A stretch of 12,134 nt of DNA from Coriobacteriales bacterium (GCA_031261765.1 JAISJA010000118.1:1-12134); one strand, 5' to 3'. Numbered from the stretch's first letter, positions 5,832 to 12,107 are shown. The notes: generated by a model from the letters alone, not told the origin. A program made the numbers and translations.

Positions 5832-7985
5832 TTAACCTTCAGATGACAGACCATTATAAGGTCGTACTCCAATTATACTAATTACTATCATGATTGCACA
5901 AGCCAGGGCTATGCCGGGCGCCAGCATAACCATGCTGTACGCGTCCGCGTGCATGACGCATATGGGAAACACCACTACGGTCGCCGCCTGAACGGCGGCG
6001 CAGATTATGGCCCCCGTCACGCAGAGCGCCACGGAACCGTTCCTGGAAAACGCACGCATTATGAATGTTGAGGCCAGCCATGCGGCCGCGACGCACCAAA
6101 CCGTCGGGTCCGTGAACATAGCCACTATGACCGACCCGTTCTCGAAGGACACGTCTGGGCCTGTTTGTATGGGCAGGGCGCCTACGTTGTTAAGCAACAT
6201 TATGGCCATTAACATATATGCCGATAAACGCGACGCGACCGACGTTATGACGGCCCGCTTAAGCGGCAGGAAATAGCCCTGGAACAAAGACGGCGCGAAT
6301 ATGGACATGGTGCCGCACGAGGCGCCGGTATACGCGTATGACGTGGCGTCGCATATGTCCAGTCTGCCGGAGAACACCCACCACGCCGCCGCTATAACGA
6401 ACGTGATAAGCCCGGCTATTGGGTGCACGAGCATACACGTGTTTATGGAAAGCGCAACGGCCGCGAGCGCTGCCCCAAGCGACGGTGCCAGAAAACCGGC
6501 AACGGCTATTATCAGCGCCAGGACTATCTGTACTATTGTGGCAAATGTATTTTGTGATAGCATGCTAGTGTTTGCCAATGACGAGGCCGCGCTTGCGGCC
6601 GCGCCCACTATGCTGCCCCAGTTGGCAAGGCCTATGAGCGCCACCCACGCAAACGTGCCGCAACCAACGGCGGCCACGAGGCGTCCCACTATGCCGCGCG
6701 CGCGCTCAGACGCGCGTTCCCATAGCGGCGGGCCCGGTGTCCTGTGCGAGCGTTGCCGTTTGCCCGTGCCGTTTTCGCCGTCGTATTCGCTTGCGTATCC
6801 GTCTGCGTATCCCGCGTCGTCATCTTCTTCGTAGCCTTCGTCGTACGCGTACGCGGCGTCGTATGCATCGTCGTTATCCGAACCGTATATATATGCGTCA
6901 TCCGTGTTCGCGCCAAACGCGTTCACGACGTTTTGTTGGAACCCGCGCGCCTGCGCCGCAGCCGGCTGCCCAAGCCATGCGCCCGCATTTGGCTCCACGG
7001 CGGGTTGCCCCGCGGCCTGTTGCCCCGCGGCTTGCTGCAACGCGGCTTGTTGCAGCGCCGCCTGCTGCCATGGCGCCTGTTGTAGCGCCGCGCCTGTGTC
7101 GGTGTCAGCTACCAGTGCCTTTAATTTGCGGCGGCCCTTCTTCTCGCTGCCAAGCCACGGCATAAGCCCGTCCCAGAAGTCTTTCACTGAATCTGGTCTT
7201 GCGTCCATCTCTACCTGCAGGGCGCGTATTATTACCGCGTCAACGTGTGGGTCCAGCATCTGGGCGTCTGTTTGCTGTGATTGCATGGCCGCCGTAGCGC
7301 GCGCTATGCTGGGCAGTGTTATCTCGGCGTTCTCTATGTGGTCAAGCGACTCGGCCTGCGTGGTGGCATAAAACGGGTTCGACCCGCATAGAAGCTGGTA
7401 GGCAAGCGCGGCGAAAGCCCAAAGGTCCGTGCGCGCGTCAACGCCCGTCTGCGCCAGTTGCTCGGGTGGCATGTATCCTATCGTGCCGCCCTCGGGCTCG
7501 TTGAACCCGGCCGTGCCTGAAAGCTCGGCCAGGCCAAAGTCGCTTACCTTCACGCGGCCGCCATGGTCTATAAGCACGTTTGACGGCTTGATGTCCAGGT
7601 GCAGCACCTGGTTCTCGTGCGCGGTCTCAAGCGCCTGCGCTATGCCGTCAAGTATCGTCGTGCACGTATCTATGTCTAAAAGCTCGTCGCTGGCCGCCAT
7701 GAGCTCATACAGCGTGGGGCCGTCGACGTTCTCCATTATTATCAGTGCCTCCGTGCCGGTGACCTCGAAGTCATGCACGGCCACTATATGCGTGTCGCCT
7801 AAAAGCGCGGCCGTACGGGCCTCGGTTATACCGGGAAGGTCTGCGGCGTCTACGGCAAGAGGTATGCGCTTTATAGCCACACGCCTGCGTAAGCGTGTGT
7901 CCCACGCTATGTCCACCGTGCCGAACCCGCCGCGTCCACGGGTCTCCAGCATGCGGTAACGGCCTGCTATAAGGGATTGCTCCAT
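5832..7985 (-). CDS. Ser/Thr protein kinase with low-complexity linker and polytopic C-terminal membrane domain
   Basis: With the ATG at 7985 the protein has 717 residues. The Hanks-type kinase domain (~8-275) shows glycine loop GRGGFG (17-22), K39, E55, HLDIKPSN (129-136; D131, K133, N136), DFG (149-151) and MPPEQL (172-177) in place of APE. The HRD arginine is Leu, so it is a non-RD kinase. Next come Gln-Gln-Ala-Ala repeats (~299-327), an acidic Tyr-rich stretch (361-403: 9 Tyr, 16 Asp/Glu, no Lys/Arg), a basic patch, and about seven to eight hydrophobic helices (~436-706) that I do not recognise. It leads the fhaA-fhaB-pstP-rodA/pbpA operon. A GTG at 8018 preceded by AAGGG with 6-nt spacing would add 11 residues and overlap the divergent gene. 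I prefer 7985 because MEQSLIAGRYRMLETRGRGG is a normal kinase start and fits the palindromic leaderless promoter. Confidence 0.9.
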   Translation of the reverse strand: MEQSLIAGRYRMLETRGRGGFGTVDIAWDTRLRRRVAIKRIPLAVDAADLPGITEARTAALLGDTHIVAVHDFEVTGTEALIIMENVDGPTLYELMAASDELLDIDTCTTILDGIAQALETAHENQVLHLDIKPSNVLIDHGGRVKVSDFGLAELSGTAGFNEPEGGTIGYMPPEQLAQTGVDARTDLWAFAALAYQLLCGSNPFYATTQAESLDHIENAEITLPSIARATAAMQSQQTDAQMLDPHVDAVIIRALQVEMDARPDSVKDFWDGLMPWLGSEKKGRRKLKALVADTDTGAALQQAPWQQAALQQAALQQAAGQQAAGQPAVEPNAGAWLGQPAAAQARGFQQNVVNAFGANTDDAYIYGSDNDDAYDAAYAYDEGYEEDDDAGYADGYASEYDGENGTGKRQRSHRTPGPPLWERASERARGIVGRLVAAVGCGTFAWVALIGLANWGSIVGAAASAASSLANTSMLSQNTFATIVQIVLALIIAVAGFLAPSLGAALAAVALSINTCMLVHPIAGLITFVIAAAWWVFSGRLDICDATSYAYTGASCGTMSIFAPSLFQGYFLPLKRAVITSVASRLSAYMLMAIMLLNNVGALPIQTGPDVSFENGSVIVAMFTDPTVWCVAAAWLASTFIMRAFSRNGSVALCVTGAIICAAVQAATVVVFPICVMHADAYSMVMLAPGIALACAIMIVISIIGVRPYNGLSSEG
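6777..6905 (-). other. Acidic tyrosine-rich linker of the kinase
   Basis: This stretch encodes residues 361-403, with 9 Tyr and 16 Asp/Glu and not one Lys or Arg, including DEGYEEDDD. It lies between the kinase domain and the membrane domain and is predicted disordered from composition. No known motif is recognised. Confidence 0.75.
7008..7091 (-). repeat. In-frame 15-bp tandem repeats encoding QQAA(L/G) units
   Basis: About five to six imperfect copies of a 15-bp unit encode successive QQA-P/A blocks (residues ~299-327 of the kinase), such as ALQQAALQQAAGQQAAGQ. The unit length is a multiple of three, so copy-number change would leave the frame intact. A length-variable, flexible linker between kinase and membrane domain is likely. 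Confidence 0.8.
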
Positions 7986-8002
7986 GCTATAATGATAGCA
8001 TG
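7983..8002. promoter_or_regulatory. Palindromic bidirectional leaderless promoter between kinase and phnP-like gene
   Basis: Positions 7983-8002 are a perfect inverted repeat: arms CATGCTAT and ATAGCATG around AATG. The outer CAT is the complement of the kinase ATG (7985-7983) and the outer ATG (8000-8002) starts the phnP-like gene. On the plus strand an extended -10 (TGC-TATAAT, hexamer 7988-7993) places +1 exactly at A8000. By symmetry the minus strand has TGC-TATCAT (7997-7992) with +1 at 7985. No good -35 is present on either side, as expected for extended -10 promoters. Both transcripts would begin at their start codons. The repeat might alternatively be, or also be, an operator. Confidence 0.65.
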
Positions 8003-8860
8003 GACTCACAAACACCACAGCATACCCTTACTTTTTTGGGAACCGGCGCGTCATGCGGCGTGCCCAACTGGTATTGCGCATGCGACGCTTGCAAAGAGGC
8101 GTTGGATAACCCCGCCGCGGCGCGCGACTGCTCGGACTTGCTTATCAGTGGCAGCGAGCACACTCTTATAGACGCCGCTCCGGAATTGCGCAGGCAGCTT
8201 GCGCGCGAACACGTGCTGGACGTAGACCGCGTGTTGCTTACTCACGAGCATTTCGACCACATAGGCGGCCTGCCGGCGTTCGAGTATTACGTGCACCTTA
8301 AGACGAAGACGCCATTGCCCGTATACGCCGGGCCCAAGACCATAGCCGCGGTGCGCCAGCAGTTCGGGTTCATGCTTGACGCGCTGGACCTGCGCGAGAT
8401 ACACGTTGGTGATAAGCTCGAGTTCGACGGCGTGACGTATACGCCGCTTGCGGCCACGCATAGCGAAGGCGCGTTTGGCTACCTTATAGAGACCGGCAAC
8501 GCTACCAACGGCAACGCCACCAACGGAGGCGTTGGCACGCGTACGGCGTATTTCCCGGATACCGGAACGCTTAAGCCACAGACGGACGCGGCGCTTCGTG
8601 AGCGCCAGATAGACACACTTATAATAGACGCGACGTTCAACGGGGCGAACTGGATGCCAACGTCGCACCACACCATAGACGACGCTATCGTGCTATCACA
8701 ATCGCTTGGTGCCAGGCGCACGTTCCTCACGCATTTATCAATGAGCTATGACACCCCTATAACGCTTGTGGAGCTTAACGACAAACTCGCTACGATAAAC
8801 GGCGCTCAACAGGGCACGAACGTGTCAGCCGCTCATGACGGGCTCACGATAAATATATAA
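8000..8860 (+). CDS. PhnP-like MBL-fold phosphodiesterase
   Basis: This 286-residue protein has the metallo-beta-lactamase fold with the specific signatures of PhnP-type cyclic phosphodiesterases: GTGASCGVP near the N-terminus, a Cys cluster (C26, C28, C31) matching the structural zinc site of PhnP, THEHFDH (81-87; H82, H84, D86, H87), THSEGAFGYLIE (153-164; H154), PDTG (186-189; D187), SHHT (222-225) and FLTHLS (242-247; H245). The family hydrolyses phosphodiesters using two metals. The natural substrate here is unknown, and no phosphonate-degradation genes are in the window, so PhnP itself is not claimed. The ATG at 8000 lacks a ribosome-binding site but sits exactly at the predicted +1, implying a leaderless mRNA. 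It is divergent from the signalling operon and 81 bp upstream of rpsA. Confidence 0.88.
   Translation: MDSQTPQHTLTFLGTGASCGVPNWYCACDACKEALDNPAAARDCSDLLISGSEHTLIDAAPELRRQLAREHVLDVDRVLLTHEHFDHIGGLPAFEYYVHLKTKTPLPVYAGPKTIAAVRQQFGFMLDALDLREIHVGDKLEFDGVTYTPLAATHSEGAFGYLIETGNATNGNATNGGVGTRTAYFPDTGTLKPQTDAALRERQIDTLIIDATFNGANWMPTSHHTIDDAIVLSQSLGARRTFLTHLSMSYDTPITLVELNDKLATINGAQQGTNVSAAHDGLTINI
8495..8524 (+). repeat. 15-bp tandem duplication in the phnP-like gene
   Basis: Units at 8495-8509 and 8510-8524 (GGCAACGCYACCAAC) differ at one base and encode the doubled GNATN. The repeat lies in a loop between the conserved FGYLIE and PDTG motifs, where related proteins have little sequence, so it is probably a tolerated insertion. 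Confidence 0.85.
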
Positions 8861-8941
8861 AATCCTACAAACAGGTAACAATATCTTCTGATATACTTAA
8901 ACCTTGTATCTATAGGCAATCGATTAAAGCAAGGAAAAATT
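8861..8941 (+). promoter_or_regulatory. rpsA upstream region with candidate promoter and ribosome-binding site
   Basis: A TATACT hexamer at 8892-8897 is a plausible -10; the hexamer 17 bp upstream is not a convincing -35. AAGGA at 8931-8935 lies 6 nt before the TTG start. No terminator is seen after the phnP-like gene, so rpsA may also receive read-through. Confidence 0.45.
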
Positions 8942-10453
8942 TTGAGCGAAATCAAAAACACGCAGGTGATTGAACCTGCGGACATCACTGACGAGGAATT
9001 CGACAAACTAATCAGCAATACGATAACCGACTTCGACGAAGGCGATCTGGTAACAGGCACCATAGTTGGCATAGAGCATGACGAGGCCCTTGTCGACATA
9101 GGGTTCAAGTCTGAGGGTGTCATACCGCTACGCGAGCTTTCCATTCGCAAAGACGCCGACATACACGAACTCGTGTCCATAGGCGACAAGGTAGAGACGC
9201 TTGTTCTGCAGAAAGAGGACAAGGACGGAAGGCTTATATTATCTAAGAAACGCGCCGAATATGAACGCGCCTGGATTGACATAGAGCAGAAGTTCAAGGC
9301 CGGGGAGAACATAGAGGGCGAGGTCATAGAGGTCGTCAAGGGCGGTCTTATACTGGACATCGGGCTGCGCGGGTTCTTGCCGGCGTCGCTTGTGGACCTT
9401 CGTCGCGTTAAGGACCTGGACATGTTCGTAGGCGAGTCCATAGAGGCCCGTGTCATAGAGATGGACCGCAATCGCAACAACGTTGTGCTGTCGCGACGCG
9501 TGGTGCTTGAGGAAGGCCGTAAGAACGAGCGCGCGGAAGTGCTTGACAAGTTGAAGAAGGGCATGCGACTTAAGGGCGAGGTGTCCTCAATCGTGGACTT
9601 CGGTGCTTTCGTTGACCTTGGCGGCATAGACGGACTCGTGCACATAAGCGAGCTCTCGTGGAACCACGTGAACCATCCTTCAGAGGTAGTTAGCGTTGGC
9701 GACGAGGTAGAGGTAGAGGTACTTGACGTCGATAGCTCGCGCGAGCGCATATCGCTTGGCCTTAAGCAGACGACGGAAGACCCGTGGCAAGCGCTTGTTA
9801 AGAACTACCCGATAGGCTCTATAGTAGAGGGCAAGGTCACGAAGCTCGTGAGCTTCGGCGCCTTTGTCGACCTTGGCAGCGGCATAGAGGGCCTGGTGCA
9901 TATAAGCGAAATGGCGCCAAAGCATATAGAGGCGCCGGCGCAGGTCGTGCATATAGGCGACACCGTGCAGGTGAAGGTCATGGACATAGACCCGGACCGT
10001 CGCCGCATATCGCTTTCCATGCAGGCCGCGGCTGAGACGCTTGGTATAGAGATACAGGTTGCCGAGATGGACCCGTCCATGGAGCTTAAACCGCGCAAGC
10101 GCAAGAGCGCCGAGGAAGACGCGAAGACGGAAGCAGAGGCCGAGGCCGCGCCTGCCGACACCGAAGACGCCGCGGAGGCCGCGCCTGAGGTTGCGGACGC
10201 CGAGCCTGTTGTCGAAACCGCCGAAGAAGTACCTGCGGCTGCTGAAGAGGCACCAGCTGCCGAAGAAGCACCAGCCGCCGCTGAGCCTGAGCCAGCAAGC
10301 GCAGACGCGCCTGCCGCCGATGAGCCCGCAGCCGAAGAGACACCTGCCGCCGAAGAGGCTCCAGTTGAGGAAACACCGGCCGCTGAAGCCGCTGCCGACG
10401 AAACCGCTGCAGCTGAAGAGGCTCCGGCCGCCGAAGAAGCTCCGGCTGAATAA
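8942..10453 (+). CDS. rpsA: 30S ribosomal protein S1
   Basis: This 503-residue protein binds mRNA on the 30S subunit. Four S1 (OB-fold) repeats are visible at ~34-105, ~120-187, ~206-276 and ~291-361. The third and fourth carry the strongest RNA-binding signature (VDFGAFVDLGGIDGLVHISE and SFGAFVDLGSGIEGLVHISE), as is usual for actinobacterial four-domain S1. A short basic stretch (KPRKRK, 383-388) is followed by a tail of about 115 residues (389-503) made almost wholly of Ala, Glu, Pro and Asp with EEAPAAEE-type repeats. The start is TTG at 8942 with AAGGA 6 nt upstream; no ATG or GTG gives an equally well placed site. ATA is the main Ile codon (27 of 35), which is odd for a highly expressed gene. 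A strong terminator follows the stop. Confidence 0.95.
   Translation: MSEIKNTQVIEPADITDEEFDKLISNTITDFDEGDLVTGTIVGIEHDEALVDIGFKSEGVIPLRELSIRKDADIHELVSIGDKVETLVLQKEDKDGRLILSKKRAEYERAWIDIEQKFKAGENIEGEVIEVVKGGLILDIGLRGFLPASLVDLRRVKDLDMFVGESIEARVIEMDRNRNNVVLSRRVVLEEGRKNERAEVLDKLKKGMRLKGEVSSIVDFGAFVDLGGIDGLVHISELSWNHVNHPSEVVSVGDEVEVEVLDVDSSRERISLGLKQTTEDPWQALVKNYPIGSIVEGKVTKLVSFGAFVDLGSGIEGLVHISEMAPKHIEAPAQVVHIGDTVQVKVMDIDPDRRRISLSMQAAAETLGIEIQVAEMDPSMELKPRKRKSAEEDAKTEAEAEAAPADTEDAAEAAPEVADAEPVVETAEEVPAAAEEAPAAEEAPAAAEPEPASADAPAADEPAAEETPAAEEAPVEETPAAEAAADETAAAEEAPAAEEAPAE
10106..10450 (+). repeat. Low-complexity repeat region encoding the S1 acidic tail
   Basis: Codons 389-503 consist of irregular repeats of GCC-GAA-GAA/G-GCW-CCR-type units giving EEAPAAEE, EETPAAEE and similar blocks. 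Only one Lys and no Arg occur. The region is presumed disordered. Nucleotide repeats are imperfect, which suggests an old, diverged expansion. Confidence 0.8.
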
Positions 10454-10454
10454 G

Positions 10455-10480
10455 CGCTTACACAATACGCTTACAAAATA
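10455..10480 (+). repeat. 13-bp tandem direct repeat after rpsA
   Basis: CGCTTACACAATA (10455-10467) is followed at once by CGCTTACAAAATA (10468-10480), with one mismatch. The first copy overlaps a perfect 10-bp palindrome, TAAGCGCTTA (10451-10460), which includes the rpsA stop codon. The function is unknown; it may be a slippage product. Confidence 0.8.
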
Positions 10481-10489
10481 GCATGTAGG

Positions 10490-10517
10490 AAGGGCCGCTT
10501 TCGCGGCCCTTTTTTTA
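10490..10517 (+). terminator. Intrinsic terminator of rpsA
   Basis: A perfect 8-bp stem AGGGCCGC (10491-10498) / GCGGCCCT (10503-10510) closes a TTTC loop and is followed by a run of T (10511-10516); A10490 with T10511 can extend the stem. The T run overlaps the stop codon of the convergent luxR-type gene. In the reverse direction the U tract is poor, so termination of luxR here would be less efficient. Confidence 0.93.
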
Positions 10518-12038
10518 TTTCACTATGTCTATGAGTTCTTGCTGGGTATGTATGCCCAGTTTATGGTAGATGTTGTTCATATGCGTCTTTACCGTGTGGC
10601 CAGATATGACAAGCGTCTCCTCTATATAGGTACTGTTGTGCCCGCTGGCCAGCATAGTGAACACCTCACGTTCCCTTGGCGAGAGCCCGTTGTGGTCGGC
10701 TATGTCCCTGCAGCGGTCGTTGAAGTCGCGCCTGTTACTGGTGTTCGCGATATTGAACAGCCTGTGTACCTCTTCCCACGACATGATGAACTTTATCGCG
10801 AAGTACAGCAGTATTATGCTGGCGATGATAGCCGAGACCACCACGATGGCGTATATGTTTATATCGCCGTTGGGTGTTGATAAGAACAGGAGCCCTATAC
10901 CCCAGCCAACTATAAGGCCTATAAGGTTGCATAGCATCGCTATGGGGACGTATCGGCTGCCGGCTATGTTCTGTGGCGATACGTTGTCAGAAACGGTGAC
11001 TATTATAGTCCCAAGATACACCATGAACGCCGCGACCATTATGCTTGAGTAGAAAGCCTGGGCGCCGAACCCCAGAAACGACGTTGGCATTATGGTTATG
11101 CCTATTACCACGGCGCTTATCTGCTGTAATCTGAAGTTCTTAGTGGCCGCTTTAGAGAACGTGCTGTATAGACACGCTACGACACATGCCACAAGGCAAA
11201 GTACGGCGAATACGAAAAACGATGAGTTCTCTATGCTGTACAGTAAGCTCACGGCCATAGCCGCGCCGCAGATAATGGCGAACGCGAACACGGACACCAT
11301 ATTAAGTATGAAGCTCCTTATCTCACTGCTGCGCATCTTGCTGTTTACGTCGTTTGTCAACGTTGAACTTGCCACTATTAGCGAAGCCAGTGTCTGGTCG
11401 CCCTCCGCATTCACGTCATCGTCGGCACTCGCGCCATCCGGCGCGTCGCCCGTCCTTGCACGCTCGCTACGTATGCCCACAAGCGAGCATATGGTCCCCA
11501 CTATTGGGAGCATGGCGTATAGCACTAACGCCGCTATGGTCATGATGCTTATGGTTATAAGGAATATGACCATTGAAGCCACGAGCCCAAACGATATTAC
11601 CGTTGTTACCTCGCGCCTGCGGAACGCGACAATAGAACCCGTAAGCTGTACGAGCAGCATTCCGAACCCGATGCCGGACAAAGCGGACGGCGCGAGTTCC
11701 GTTACGTACGAATAATCTATATCCATGAAGCTCAGTGCCGCCGGCATGCAGTTCATGGGCGTTAAGATGATGATGACTACGCACGATGCCGGATAGCTGA
11801 CCAGCTTCTTGAACCCTGCCGGCGCTATAACGCTAATGCCAAACGGTATAAGCGCCGTGATAAGGCTGGATAATATCAAGCCGAAGTGATGATATGGTCC
11901 CGGGGTGTTCAGGTGGAACGGGTCCATGACGATGCTCTGAAAACCAAGCACCAACCATGACCATGTAGCGGCGAAGGCTATGGTCGCGACGATAGTACGC
12001 TGGTTGAACAGAACACTTCTACTCTTAGTTTGCACCAT
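10515..12038 (-). CDS. Polytopic membrane protein with C-terminal LuxR-type HTH
   Basis: This 507-residue protein has about 12 hydrophobic helices (~15-420), broken near the middle by a hydrophilic loop (~188-240, with an Asp-rich patch), and a C-terminal GerE/LuxR helix-turn-helix (~451-505). The latter is canonical: LSPREREVFTMLASGH, then SGHTVKTHMNNIYHKLG. It would bind DNA from the membrane, perhaps in response to a ligand sensed or carried by the helical part; the ligand is unknown. This architecture is a large family in Eggerthellaceae and is often encoded beside the genes it controls. Here the only visible partner is convergent rpsA, so a target gene may lie to the right of the window. 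The ATG at 12038 has GGGG only 3 nt upstream; the next codon, GTG at 12035, has better spacing and may be the true start. Confidence 0.92.
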   Translation of the reverse strand: MVQTKSRSVLFNQRTIVATIAFAATWSWLVLGFQSIVMDPFHLNTPGPYHHFGLILSSLITALIPFGISVIAPAGFKKLVSYPASCVVIIILTPMNCMPAALSFMDIDYSYVTELAPSALSGIGFGMLLVQLTGSIVAFRRREVTTVISFGLVASMVIFLITISIMTIAALVLYAMLPIVGTICSLVGIRSERARTGDAPDGASADDDVNAEGDQTLASLIVASSTLTNDVNSKMRSSEIRSFILNMVSVFAFAIICGAAMAVSLLYSIENSSFFVFAVLCLVACVVACLYSTFSKAATKNFRLQQISAVVIGITIMPTSFLGFGAQAFYSSIMVAAFMVYLGTIIVTVSDNVSPQNIAGSRYVPIAMLCNLIGLIVGWGIGLLFLSTPNGDINIYAIVVVSAIIASIILLYFAIKFIMSWEEVHRLFNIANTSNRRDFNDRCRDIADHNGLSPREREVFTMLASGHNSTYIEETLVISGHTVKTHMNNIYHKLGIHTQQELIDIVK

Positions 12039-12054
12039 ATTCCCCGATTAATAT

Positions 12055-12083
12055 TCCACAAAAAAATATTATCTAGATATAAT
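12055..12083 (+). promoter_or_regulatory. Possible rightward promoter leaving the window
   Basis: On the plus strand TCCACA (12055-12060; four of six matches to TTGACA) lies 17 bp before TATAAT (12078-12083), giving a start near 12090. The -10 shares five bases with the luxR-type -10 on the other strand. No complete gene is visible before the window ends. Confidence 0.4.
12070..12079. promoter_or_regulatory. Palindrome at the luxR-type start site, possible operator
   Basis: TATCTAGATA (12070-12079) is a perfect 10-bp palindrome that abuts the -10 and spans the predicted start site. A wider inverted pair, ATTAT (12068-12072) and ATAAT (12079-12083), surrounds it. The position would suit a repressor or autoregulatory site, but in AT-rich DNA a palindrome this size can arise by chance. 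Confidence 0.35.
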
Positions 12084-12107
12084 ACAGCAAAGCTGAAAAC
12101 TTTGCAA
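12079..12107 (-). promoter_or_regulatory. Promoter of the luxR-type gene
   Basis: On the minus strand TTGCAA (12107-12102) and TATTAT (12084-12079) are separated by exactly 17 bp. The predicted start near 12072 leaves a leader of about 34 nt that contains GGGGA. The spacer holds a small inverted repeat CAGC-TTT-GCTG (12095-12085). Confidence 0.7.

Noticed and set aside
7008..7091. QQAA-coding repeats as a CRISPR or minisatellite array outside genes
   Set aside because: The units are 15 bp without spacers and lie in frame inside the kinase gene, so they are coding repeats.
7985..8018. Kinase start at GTG 8018 with an AAGGG ribosome-binding sequence 6 nt upstream
   Set aside because: The spacing is good, but the added 11 residues are atypical, the start would overlap the divergent gene by 19 bp, no -10 is visible upstream on that strand, and the purine run is explained by conserved codons of the phnP-like gene. 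Kept only as an alternative.
8833..9750. Minus-strand open frame (305 codons) opposite rpsA
   Set aside because: The Ser/Thr-rich translation mirrors the ATA/GAC/GAG codon bias of rpsA on the other strand, and it overlaps highly conserved S1 domains. No promoter or ribosome-binding site supports it.
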